Below, in pieces: positions 24,260-31,559 of a stretch of 32,180 bases of DNA. Below the pieces are notes generated by a model, which was not told where the DNA came from, ran no database searches, and saw only the letters and a list, made by a program, of their open reading frames with translations. How positions within the stretch are numbered: the first letter of the stretch is position 1; the number at the start of each line of letters is the position of its first letter. The DNA comes from an uncultured beta proteobacterium (GTDB lineage Bacteria; Pseudomonadota; Gammaproteobacteria; Burkholderiales; SG8-41), in contig CADECM010000046.1 of the NCBI GenBank assembly GCA_902825845.1, positions 3,673 to 35,852 on the forward strand. The letters run 5' to 3'. A program made the position numbers and the translations under genes.

Positions 24260-24802
24260 TTACAGCGGCTTGAGACTGGAACTGGAATAGTATTTTCCGC
24301 CCATGAAGACCAGCGGCGGATAGTGGTGCTCGGCAAACTCGGTCACTTCACCGACGAGGATGACATGGTCGCCCTTGTTGACCTCGGTGTGGCCCTTGCA
24401 GATGAAATGCGCGGATGCGCCCTCGATGATGGGGCAGCCTTTGAGATAGGCTTTCCAGCCGCGGTGGGCGAAGCCTTCGGGCGGCGGCGCGGCGTGTTTG
24501 CGCGCGATATCGATCTGCGTTTCAGCCAGAACGCTGACCGAGAACTCCTCGGTCTTGGAAAACGTCTGATAACGCGCCGACTGCGTGCGCAATGTCCACA
24601 GAATCAGCGGCGGATCGAGCGATAGCGAGGCGAAGGAATTCACCGTCATGCAATGCACGTGCTTGTCCGCGGTCTGAGCAGCGATCACCGTAACGCCGGT
24701 GGCAAAGCGGCCCAGCGCGGAACGCAGCGCCAGGCGCGGGTCGGCGGCGGCGGGTGGTGCCCTGCCGGCGGGCGGGGGCGTCACGCGTGTGTCCCGAAGC
24801 AT
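24260..24802 (-). CDS. flavin reductase family protein (HpaC-like)
   Basis: A 180-aa FMN-binding split-barrel flavin reductase, which uses NAD(P)H to supply reduced flavin to a partner monooxygenase. Core blocks are LGRFATGVTVIAA, MTVNSFASLSLDPPLILW, SVSVLAETQ, CPIIEGASAHFICK, DHVILVGEV and a C-terminal PLVFMGGKYY. The first 25 residues are Pro/Ala-rich and probably disordered. It starts ten bases after the stop of an LLM monooxygenase on the same strand, the expected layout of a two-component flavin monooxygenase. The LLM enzymes at 3480 and 10521 have no adjacent reductase and might also use this one. Confidence 0.88.
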   Translation of the reverse strand: MLRDTRVTPPPAGRAPPAAADPRLALRSALGRFATGVTVIAAQTADKHVHCMTVNSFASLSLDPPLILWTLRTQSARYQTFSKTEEFSVSVLAETQIDIARKHAAPPPEGFAHRGWKAYLKGCPIIEGASAHFICKGHTEVNKGDHVILVGEVTEFAEHHYPPLVFMGGKYYSSSSLKPL

Positions 24803-24812
24803 GGCCGGACAC

Positions 24813-25862
24813 TCACGCCGCGGCCGCCTGCGGCGCGGGTGCGGCGTCGAAGCTGGGCCCCAGGTCCTTCACATGCGGGAGGATTTCCTCGGCGAACTGC
24901 TGCACCGATTCCGGCGCGATCGACGCCATGGTGAGCAGGATGTAGCCGGCCCCTGCGTCAGCCAGCGCGCCAATACGGTCGACGATCTCCTGCGGCGAAC
25001 CCATCAGCGCGCTGTCATCGCTGGCCAGATCGGGGTCGGCCTGACTGACCGGGCTGGGCGCGGCGCCCGGCGTGCCGTGCACGGCGATGGCGCCAATGCG
25101 CTTGAACGTATCCTTGCGCCGTTCCAGCGCTTTCTGGCGCTCGGCCTCGTTCTTGACGATGGTGAGCGAGCGTGCGACGGCGCAGCGCGTGGCGTTGCGC
25201 GGCTGGCCGATTTTTTCCAGGCCGTCGAGGTAGGCGCCGACACGATCGCGCACCTGGCCGACGGTGGCGAGCTGATCGAGCATCAGGTTGTAGTTCTTGC
25301 CGGCGACATAGGCGATGCCCTGCGGGCTGCCGCCCGCCAGCCAGATCGGCGGATGCGGGCGTTGCACCGGTGCCGGTTCCACCACGATGTTCTCGTAATC
25401 CCAGCGCTTGCTGTGGTACGAAAAACGCTCATCACTGGCCCACGACTTCAGCATCAGCGCAAAACACTCTTCGAACCGGTCCTGCGCCTCCGTCATCGGC
25501 ACGCAGAACGCGGCGAATTCTTCCTTGCGGTAGCCGCGGCCGATGCCCAGATCGACGCGGCCGCCCGACAGCACATCCAGCGTGGCAATCTGCTCTGCCA
25601 GCAGCACCGGGTTGTGCCAGGGCAGCACCACCACACCGGTGCCGAGGCGGATGCGCGTGGTTTTCGCAGCAAGATACGACAGCAGATTGATCGACGACGA
25701 CAGCTGGCCCTGGCCGGTGAAGTGGTGTTCGACCAGAAAAATACCTTCGAAACCGATTTTCTCGGCCGCTAGTACGTAATTGATAAAGTCGCGGTAGCCG
25801 TAGCTGTCATGCAGGGTGTCTGCTCGCCCGACACGGGCGCCGCCAAAAATGCCAAATTTCAT
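24813..25862 (-). CDS. LLM-class flavin-dependent monooxygenase, paired with flavin reductase
   Basis: A luciferase-like monooxygenase of 349 aa and close paralog of the protein at 3480-4487. Conserved blocks: MKFGIFGGAR, IFLVEHHFTGQGQLSS, LGTGVVVLPWHNPVLLAEQ, DVLSGGRVDLGIGRGYR and YENIVVEPAPVQRPHPPIW. The C-terminus ends in an Ala/Pro tail. The start at 25862 has AGAGGA upstream and a good promoter (25887-25915). It is first in an operon with the flavin reductase, so it should be the oxygenase part of a two-component system with the reductase providing FMNH2. Substrate unknown; the nearby hydrolase and Bug genes suggest a small organic acid or aromatic, by inference. Confidence 0.88.
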   Translation of the reverse strand: MKFGIFGGARVGRADTLHDSYGYRDFINYVLAAEKIGFEGIFLVEHHFTGQGQLSSSINLLSYLAAKTTRIRLGTGVVVLPWHNPVLLAEQIATLDVLSGGRVDLGIGRGYRKEEFAAFCVPMTEAQDRFEECFALMLKSWASDERFSYHSKRWDYENIVVEPAPVQRPHPPIWLAGGSPQGIAYVAGKNYNLMLDQLATVGQVRDRVGAYLDGLEKIGQPRNATRCAVARSLTIVKNEAERQKALERRKDTFKRIGAIAVHGTPGAAPSPVSQADPDLASDDSALMGSPQEIVDRIGALADAGAGYILLTMASIAPESVQQFAEEILPHVKDLGPSFDAAPAPQAAAA

Positions 25863-25886
25863 GGGGTTTTCCTCTTCGAATCAATC

Positions 25887-25915
25887 ATTGTAAGAACCCG
25901 CACGTTTGGAAACAA
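25887..25915 (-). promoter_or_regulatory. sigma70-type promoter for the LLM/flavin reductase operon
   Basis: On the minus strand TTGTTT (25915-25910), a 17-base spacer and TACAAT (25892-25887). The leader to the ATG at 25862 would be about 18 bases and holds the ribosome-binding site. Confidence 0.6.
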
Positions 25916-26007
25916 GCGCCATTTTGTCATAGCCTGGTTTCCATTTCGGCAATAATCCGGGTCTGGCGTGGATTGGGCATAATGTGGATTTATCGGAGTG
26001 GACGCGC

Positions 26008-26472
26008 ATGACAGCCGACAGCAGCGCCGGGCGCATTGAAGGGGTATGGAAGCTCAAGCACTATTCGCGTCGCTTCCTCGATACCGGCGAGGTGCGCAGC
26101 GACCTGCTGCCGCAGGCCTATATTCTGTATACGCCGGGCGGTTTCATGATGTCGATCACGGTCGAGGAAAAGCGCGAACCGCCTGCGGGCGAGGTGCTCA
26201 CCGACGACGAGCGCGCGCGCCTGTTCAAATCGATCATCAGCGCCTACTCGGGCACCTACCGGGTCGAGGGCGACACCGTGATTCACGACGTCAATCTGTC
26301 GTGGAACGAAGCATGGACCGGCACCCGACAGCTGCGCAAGTTCAAGGTCCGCGGCGATGAACTGGTGATCGAGACCACGCCGCGTACCGCGGGCACCGAC
26401 ACGCGGCAGTTCATCAATACGCTGACGTGGGAACGGACTGAATCGTTTCCTTTCTCGCAGCCTACCTGCTGA
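26008..26472 (+). CDS. lipocalin-like domain protein
   Basis: A 154-aa protein of the lipocalin-like family (PF13924). It opens GRIEGVWKLKHYSRRF, the usual start of the barrel, followed by AYILYTPGGFMMSITV, GTYRVEGDTVIHDVNLSWNEAWTGT and VRGDELVIETTP. No signal peptide is present. The ATG at 26008 has GGAG nine bases upstream; a GTG at 25984 in frame is less likely. Members are often found near catabolic and Bug genes, as here between the LLM operon (divergent) and a Bug gene, and may bind a small hydrophobic or carboxylic ligand; their roles are not established. Confidence 0.8.
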   Translation: MTADSSAGRIEGVWKLKHYSRRFLDTGEVRSDLLPQAYILYTPGGFMMSITVEEKREPPAGEVLTDDERARLFKSIISAYSGTYRVEGDTVIHDVNLSWNEAWTGTRQLRKFKVRGDELVIETTPRTAGTDTRQFINTLTWERTESFPFSQPTC

Positions 26473-26524
26473 GCAGTGACACTTGCCGCATCCCCTGGCG
26501 CCGGCTGTTTGAGACTGATCGCCT

Positions 26525-26553
26525 TTGACCGTGCGCGCCGCCTTCGCTACAGT
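26525..26553 (+). promoter_or_regulatory. sigma70-type promoter for a Bug gene, possibly leaderless
   Basis: TTGACC (26525-26530), a 17-base spacer and TACAGT (26548-26553), the same two boxes as the promoter at 8777. The predicted transcription start is at about 26560, next to the ATG at 26561, so the mRNA may have no leader; no ribosome-binding site is visible for that ATG. Confidence 0.65.
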
Positions 26554-26560
26554 GGCCTGC

Positions 26561-27547
26561 ATGATTGATACTCAAGGCACTATCGCGAATCGGTTTGCCG
26601 GACTGATGCTGGCAGCCAGTCTCGCCGTGGCAGGCTCGGTGACTGCGCAGCCTTATCCCTCGCGGCCTGTTCGCTTTCTGGTGCCCATGGCACCGGGGGG
26701 TGGCGGCGACCACGTCACGCGGGTGATGTCGCAGAAGCTGCAGGCACTGTGGGGCCAGAATGTCGTCGTCGACAATCGCGCCGGCGGCACCGGCGCCATC
26801 GCGCTTGAGACAGCCGCCAACGCGCGCCCCGATGGTTACACGATATCACTGTGCACCGGCAGCCACGCCGCGCGCCAGGCCATGAAGGCGCGGCTTCCCT
26901 ACGATTTGCTGCGCAGTTTTACGCCGATCACCCAGGTGACAGCCCAGCCGTATGTGCTGGTGGTCAACCCGGCGGTGCCTGCGCGCAGTGTGGCGGAAGT
27001 ACTGCTGCGCGCCAACGAAAGGCCGCAGGGACTTAGCTATGGGTCGGCCGGCCAGGGCAGCATGCAGCACCTCGCTGGTGCGATGCTCACCTTGCTCGGC
27101 AAGGCGAAGCTGCTGCATGTGCCTTACAAAGGCGGCGGCCCGGCGATGACCGATTTGCTTGGCGGGCAGATCGACATGATTTTCATGACGTCACTGGAGG
27201 CTGTGCCTCATGTGCAGAGCGGACGGCTGCGCGCACTGGCGGTCTCCGGCGCGCGGCGCCTGACGTCGATGCCCTATCTGCCGACAATGGCGCAAAGCGG
27301 CATCCCGGGATATGAGGTGACGCAATGGTACGGCGTGGTCGCGCCGGCGGGATTGCCGCCGCCGCTGCTTACCCGACTGAGTGGAAGTCTGATCGAGGTG
27401 CTGAAAGCACCAGACCTGATCGAGCGCTTTGCGAAAAACGATGTGGATATCGTCGCCTCGACGCCCGACGCGTTTCACATCCATATCGCCACCGAGATCG
27501 AACGCTTCGGGCGCGTCACCAGGGCTGCCGGTTTGAAACTTGATTGA
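26561..27547 (+). CDS. Bug-family TTT substrate-binding protein (6 of 7)
   Basis: Periplasmic Bug receptor of 328 aa. The ATG at 26561 leaves a signal peptide with a longer polar head (MIDTQGTIANRFAGLMLAAS...) ending VTAQ before PYPSRPVRFLVPMAPGGGGD. Family marks: VDNRAGGTGA, RPDGYT, ARLPYDLLRSFTPI and HVPYKGGGPAM. An open frame back to 26525 overlaps the promoter and is not used. The transcript may start at the ATG itself. The gene converges with a NIPSNAP-family gene 22 bases on. Ligand unknown. Confidence 0.9.
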   Translation: MIDTQGTIANRFAGLMLAASLAVAGSVTAQPYPSRPVRFLVPMAPGGGGDHVTRVMSQKLQALWGQNVVVDNRAGGTGAIALETAANARPDGYTISLCTGSHAARQAMKARLPYDLLRSFTPITQVTAQPYVLVVNPAVPARSVAEVLLRANERPQGLSYGSAGQGSMQHLAGAMLTLLGKAKLLHVPYKGGGPAMTDLLGGQIDMIFMTSLEAVPHVQSGRLRALAVSGARRLTSMPYLPTMAQSGIPGYEVTQWYGVVAPAGLPPPLLTRLSGSLIEVLKAPDLIERFAKNDVDIVASTPDAFHIHIATEIERFGRVTRAAGLKLD

Positions 27548-27569
27548 GCCGCAATGCCCGCGTCGAGGG

Positions 27570-28271
27570 TCATCGCATGCGGCTGTAGTCCAGCGGGTAG
27601 AGCAGCATGCTCTCAACGCGTTCGACCTTGCCGAGCCAGGATTCCTTGATGAGTTTTGCAAGGTCCGGGTCCGTTTCCTGTGCTTCGCGCCAGCGCTGCC
27701 AGCTCGCCAGATCGGGAAAGCGCCGCAGTTCGATGCTGCGGTGCGACCCGGTATTGGTCGTCCCCGGACCGATCACTGTATCGAAAAACCCGGTCAGGGT
27801 TGCCCCTTCTCGTTGCAGCGCCGGCGCAACGTGTTCGAAGTAGAACTTGTGATGCGCGGCCGATGCGCCCGGGCGGAAGTAAAGTATGCGCTGCTCGAAG
27901 TAGCCGCGCGGCTGTCCCCGCACCGCATCCACCGCCGGCCACTCGCGCGCGAGCGGCGGCGCGCCGGCGGCGCATTTCACGATGGATGTCGTGACAAAGT
28001 CGTTGTGGAAGGATAGGCCGGTTTGGTAGCGCTCATTGAGATCCGCATCCTGGTGTACGCGTTCCCGATGCTGTTCCCACGCGGCGAGACTCTCAAATTG
28101 GCGAATCTGGTAGACACCGCACCCTGCCTCTGCGCCTATCCACACTTCCCACGCGCCGATCAGCACGGAACCATGGGCTTCCAGCGCCCCCATGGCTTCA
28201 CGCTGAAAGGCAACATGGCGTTTGATGAGGCGTCCGCCGCGCGCAATGACGAGTCGATGCTGATAGATCAT
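27570..28271 (-). CDS. NIPSNAP-family protein, two domains
   Basis: A 233-aa protein with two NIPSNAP-like (PF07978, dimeric alpha-beta barrel) units, about 1-105 and 118-230. Each has the pattern of a strand with an aromatic R/Q-I-R-x-F or L-R-R-F block followed by W: VYQIRQFESLAAWEQH and IELRRFPDLASWQRW. Other typical blocks are YFEQRILYFRPG and HHKFYFEHVAPAL. The start at 28271 has no clear ribosome-binding site. Such proteins occur as small single genes near catabolic clusters in this type of genome; their activity is unknown, though the fold is shared with monooxygenases and muconolactone isomerases. It is isolated between a convergent Bug gene and the DUF3455 gene. Confidence 0.75.
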   Translation of the reverse strand: MIYQHRLVIARGGRLIKRHVAFQREAMGALEAHGSVLIGAWEVWIGAEAGCGVYQIRQFESLAAWEQHRERVHQDADLNERYQTGLSFHNDFVTTSIVKCAAGAPPLAREWPAVDAVRGQPRGYFEQRILYFRPGASAAHHKFYFEHVAPALQREGATLTGFFDTVIGPGTTNTGSHRSIELRRFPDLASWQRWREAQETDPDLAKLIKESWLGKVERVESMLLYPLDYSRMR

Positions 28272-28380
28272 GTGGGGTGTCCCGAGGCGGTTTCAGATAA
28301 AGCCCAAATGCTGGCGGCGACTGCCCGCCAAAACATTCCTGCGGACCATTCGCTGCGCAAGGGCTTCACTGTATCCGCGC

Positions 28381-28410
28381 CCATGGGCGCGGTCAATTTT
28401 TCGCCCATGG
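28381..28410. repeat. 9-bp inverted repeat, role unknown
   Basis: CCATGGGCG and CGCCCATGG (28381-28389, 28402-28410) form a perfect inverted repeat around a 12-base AT-rich spacer. It lies 43 bases downstream of the DUF3455 stop and 110 bases upstream of the NIPSNAP start, both minus strand. No T run follows on either strand, so it is not a standard terminator; an operator site is possible. Confidence 0.45.
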
Positions 28411-28452
28411 ACACCCGTGCCCGCGCTGACGCGCGCGGCATCCGTCTGACGC

Positions 28453-28974
28453 CTACTGCGATTTGTAGAACACGTACTTTGCCTCGTAGCCCACCTGCTG
28501 TTTGCCGCCCTTGTTGGCTGCATCGCAGGCAGCGGCGGGGGCAACGCCACCCCTGGTTTCCAGCCGCTGCACGTAAGTCACACCGGTCATCGCGCCGTTA
28601 CCCATTGCCGGATTCGCCTTCACCAGTTGCAGTGCGATGTTGCCGGCACCCCCGGGCGCCACGGCGACCTGCTTGCCGGTGATTTTGGAGCCGTCATGTG
28701 CCTCCCAGGTGGGGCCGCCGTAGTACTTGCCCACGGCCTTCTGGTTCACGTCCCAAAGGGTTGCCACCGGCACCACGAATGCCCATTCGAAACTGCCCGC
28801 AGCGTCCTTTTTTTCGCGGCATTCGTAGGTGATTTCCCCCTTGCCCAGCGTCTCGAGGGCAATGGCGTGGCCCGCCGGCACGCGTACCGGCGCGGGGAGT
28901 TTACTGTTGTCGATATTGGCAAAAACACTGCCGGACGATGCCAGCAGCACAGCACAGGTAATCGGTTTGAACAT
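28453..28974 (-). CDS. DUF3455 exported protein
   Basis: A 173-aa exported protein of the DUF3455 family. The signal peptide is MFKPITCAVLLASSGSVFAN. The mature part has the family pattern: PAPVRVPAGHAIALETLGKG, ITYECREKKDAAGSFEWAFV, YYGGPTWEAHDGSKITGK and GVTYVQRLETRGGVAP. A Cys pair (YECRE and ACDAA) may form a disulfide. The ATG at 28974 has GAGAGGA upstream. It is the third gene of a minus-strand series after the ECF sigma and anti-sigma genes, 105 bases after the latter, and is a probable member of their regulon. Function unknown. Confidence 0.85.
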   Translation of the reverse strand: MFKPITCAVLLASSGSVFANIDNSKLPAPVRVPAGHAIALETLGKGEITYECREKKDAAGSFEWAFVVPVATLWDVNQKAVGKYYGGPTWEAHDGSKITGKQVAVAPGGAGNIALQLVKANPAMGNGAMTGVTYVQRLETRGGVAPAAACDAANKGGKQQVGYEAKYVFYKSQ

Positions 28975-29079
28975 GATGAATCCTCTCTTGGTCAGTGGGT
29001 GTTCCGAGATGCCCTGGTCAGGCGTCTCACCAACCACTACCCGCGCGTCCGGCGTCCGGATGCAGGCGTGCAATATTTT

Positions 29080-29790
29080 TTATGGAAGCTGCGGGGCGGC
29101 GGTGCGACCCACGAACAGGATGGGCCCGGTGGGACGCCCGATCGGCGAGCCGCTTTGCGGTTCCAGTGTCAGTTCAAACAATTGTTCGCGTTCCAGCGCG
29201 GGCAGTCTGGCAGTGTCGATTTCGGTGACACGGTCGGGCGGTACCAGACCCAGCGACGTCGGCGCGGCGGCGTTTTTCGGCTTGGTCCAGAACTGCAGCG
29301 ACTTGCCCTCGGCGACGCGTGCGGTGGTCAGCGGGATCAGGCGCAGCTTGCCGCCGGCAGCCGCCTCGACAATCCAGCCGGCTTCCTGTTTGTCCGGACT
29401 TTGCAGCACGGCGAAGTAGCGCTCGCCCATCTGCGGCGTGGCGCCGGGCCACATCAGTTTCAGCGCCAGCGCGAGCGCCAGCGCCGCCGCGACCGCCGCG
29501 CCAAAACGCCACACGCCGATGTCGCTCCACCAGCGTTGCCGGGGTGACGGGCGCTGAGACGCGACAGGCAGCGATCGTTCGATGCGCGTCCACACATCCG
29601 CGGCCGGTTCCTGCGGCGCGAGCAGGCGGGTCAATGGCAGCAGCTTGTCCTGCCAGTAGTAAACCTCGCGCTGCAACTCAAACTCACGCGCCAGTGCCTG
29701 CTCGAATTGCGCGTGCTCATCCGCGGGCAGCGAGCCCATCACGTATTCCGCGGCCATGGCCGAGCGCTCGGCGGGATCGGTGGGCATCAT
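29080..29790 (-). CDS. anti-sigma factor (RskA-like, membrane bound)
   Basis: A 236-aa single-pass membrane protein that should bind and inhibit the ECF sigma factor encoded just before it. The cytoplasmic part (about 1-92) has AAEYVMGSLPADEHAQFEQAL, the usual zinc-less anti-sigma start, and REVYYWQDKLLPLTRLLAP. One TM helix lies at about 95-113 (FGAAVAAALALALALKLMW). The periplasmic part fits the RskA domain (GWIVEAAAGGKLRLIPL, LQFWTKPK, LEREQLFELTLEPQSGSPIG, GPILFVG). Three ATGs compete (29799, 29790, 29787). I prefer 29790 since it overlaps the sigma stop codon (ATGA), a sign of coupling. Confidence 0.87.
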   Translation of the reverse strand: MMPTDPAERSAMAAEYVMGSLPADEHAQFEQALAREFELQREVYYWQDKLLPLTRLLAPQEPAADVWTRIERSLPVASQRPSPRQRWWSDIGVWRFGAAVAAALALALALKLMWPGATPQMGERYFAVLQSPDKQEAGWIVEAAAGGKLRLIPLTTARVAEGKSLQFWTKPKNAAAPTSLGLVPPDRVTEIDTARLPALEREQLFELTLEPQSGSPIGRPTGPILFVGRTAAPQLP

Positions 29791-30341
29791 GACAGGCATT
29801 CCCGCAGCGCGATAATGCCGCGCCGGATCCAGGATTTCACGGTGCCCAGCGGCGTGCCCAGTTGTGCCGCGACCTGTTCGTGCGAGTAACCATCCACGAA
29901 TGCCAGCAGCACGGCTTGCCGCCGCTGTTCCTCAAGACGCTCCAGGCACTGTGCCAGCGCGTGTTGTTCGGCACTGTCATCCCGGGTCTGCCATGCGGCG
30001 TGTGCATCCAGCAGTTCTGCGTGACGCGGATCATCACGTTCCGGCGACGCGGCGGCGCTGCGCAGTGCGTTCAGGGCGCGATGCCGCACCACGGTGTAAA
30101 TCCAGCCGCGTGCGGAACCGAGCGCGGGGTTATACGTGCCGGCCCTGCGCCAGATTTGAACAAAGGCGTCCTGCAGAATTTCCTCCGCCAGCTCGCGCCG
30201 TCGCACCAGACGCAACACGACGGCCATCAGCCACCGTCGTTCGCGTTCGTAAATGGCGCGCAGGGCAAACTGGTCCCCCTGCGCACAACGCGCCAGCGCA
30301 GCCTCGAAGTCGAGTGGCAGATCGGAGGATTCAGGGGCCAT
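29787..30341 (-). CDS. ECF sigma factor (RpoE/SigK type)
   Basis: A 184-aa extracytoplasmic-function sigma factor. Region 2 spans about 30-93 with ELAEEILQDAFVQIWRRA and GWIYTVVRHRALNALR for -10 binding; region 4 spans about 125-182 with a helix-turn-helix HEQVAAQLGTPLGTVKSWIRRG for -35 binding. The linker is acidic. The next gene overlaps its stop and encodes its anti-sigma factor. The set with DUF3455 downstream resembles envelope or oxidative-stress sigma operons of Burkholderiales. The signal it senses is unknown. Copy G of the dispersed motif lies about 80 bases upstream. Confidence 0.92.
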   Translation of the reverse strand: MAPESSDLPLDFEAALARCAQGDQFALRAIYERERRWLMAVVLRLVRRRELAEEILQDAFVQIWRRAGTYNPALGSARGWIYTVVRHRALNALRSAAASPERDDPRHAELLDAHAAWQTRDDSAEQHALAQCLERLEEQRRQAVLLAFVDGYSHEQVAAQLGTPLGTVKSWIRRGIIALRECLS

Positions 30342-30422
30342 GGTCAGTAACAGGGTTTGGACATGCGCCCAGTACTACCCGCAAGGCGGCGCTTTGGATG
30401 CGGAATGCGGGGAAATAATATA

Positions 30423-30445
30423 TCAATAAAATCAATAAGTTATGG
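30423..30445 (+). repeat. dispersed AT-rich motif, copy G
   Basis: Copy with core TAAAATCAATAAGTTAT in the gap between the Bug gene (30495-31466) and the ECF sigma gene, opposite in orientation to both. Confidence 0.75.
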
Positions 30446-30494
30446 TAAATTTTGCAGCGGATGCCGGATGCGCTCGCCAACGACGTCCGGGCGC

Positions 30495-31466
30495 TCAGTC
30501 CGCACGTGCCCCGGATGCACGCACCACCGGCGCCCAGCGTTTCACTTCTGCCGCGACGAATTCGGTGAACGCGTTCGGGTCCAGATCGCCGGGTTCGATG
30601 CCGTCGGGGCGCAGGCGCGCGCGCACCTCGGGTGCGTGCAGCGCGCGGCGCACGTCGCTGTTCAGGCGATTGACGATGTCGGCCGGCAATCCGGCCGGTC
30701 CCGACAAGGAAAACCAGATCGTCGCCACCAGTTCCGGGAAGCCGGCCTCGCGATATGTGGGCACCCGCGCATAGTCCGGCAGGCGTGCCGCGGAACTGAT
30801 CGCCAGCGCACGCAGACGGCCGGCGCGGATTTGCGCACTGGCGGTGGTGAGTGTGGTGGAAATGGCATGGGTGTTTCCCGCGACCACATCCACCACCGCG
30901 CCGCTGGCGCCGCGATAGGGAATGTGCTGTATGTCGAACGCCGCGCTGCGTTTGAACAGTTCTGCAATCAGGTGCCCCTGCGTGCCGTTGCCGGGGGAAC
31001 CGTAGGTCAGTTCGCGCGGTTTGGATTTTGCAAACGCGATGAATGATTTCAGGTCCCGCACCGGCATCGAGGGATGCACCGCCAGCACCGACGGCGGCCC
31101 GCCGAACAGCGCGATGTGGCTGAAATCCTTCACCGGGTCGAACGGAAACCTGCGTGACAGCGCGGGCGCCACGGCGTGCGAGGCCACGCCCGACACCAGC
31201 AACGTGTAACCATCGGCAGTGGCGCGCGCCACGTACTCCGAGCCGAGCACACCGCCGGCACCGGGCCGATTCTCGACGATGCAGGATTGGCCGAGGCTTT
31301 CGCTCAATTTCCCCGCCACGATGCGCCCCAGCAGATCGGCGGTGCCGCCGGCCGCGAACGGCGCAACGACACGCACCGGGCGCGCGGGCCAGGTCTGGGC
31401 CGGCGCCAGCGCAGGCAGCGCGGCGAGCGTGAGCGCGGCGATGACGCGAGGAATTTTGGACATCAT
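30495..31466 (-). CDS. Bug-family TTT substrate-binding protein (7 of 7)
   Basis: Periplasmic Bug receptor of 323 aa. Signal peptide MMSKIPRVIAALTLAALPAL ends near APAQ, then TWPARPVRVVAPFAAGGTAD. Family marks: VENRPGAGGVLG, TADGYTLLVSG, RRFPFDPVKDFSHI and HIPYRGASGAV. Two adjacent ATGs (31466 and 31463) are equivalent. The gene is divergent from the UGSC-family gene with 93 bases between, so the two may share control, and the selenoprotein could act on the imported ligand. The mature protein has a cysteine (GQSCIVENRP) not seen in the same position of the other six. Ligand unknown. Confidence 0.9.
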   Translation of the reverse strand: MMSKIPRVIAALTLAALPALAPAQTWPARPVRVVAPFAAGGTADLLGRIVAGKLSESLGQSCIVENRPGAGGVLGSEYVARATADGYTLLVSGVASHAVAPALSRRFPFDPVKDFSHIALFGGPPSVLAVHPSMPVRDLKSFIAFAKSKPRELTYGSPGNGTQGHLIAELFKRSAAFDIQHIPYRGASGAVVDVVAGNTHAISTTLTTASAQIRAGRLRALAISSAARLPDYARVPTYREAGFPELVATIWFSLSGPAGLPADIVNRLNSDVRRALHAPEVRARLRPDGIEPGDLDPNAFTEFVAAEVKRWAPVVRASGARAD

Positions 31467-31559
31467 GGTCGAATGGCGATGAAGGTGAACAGTGGCGCGG
31501 GTGTGCTGGTGGCGCTACGATGGCGCCTATCGAAGAATACCATCCCGCAGGAGATCGTC

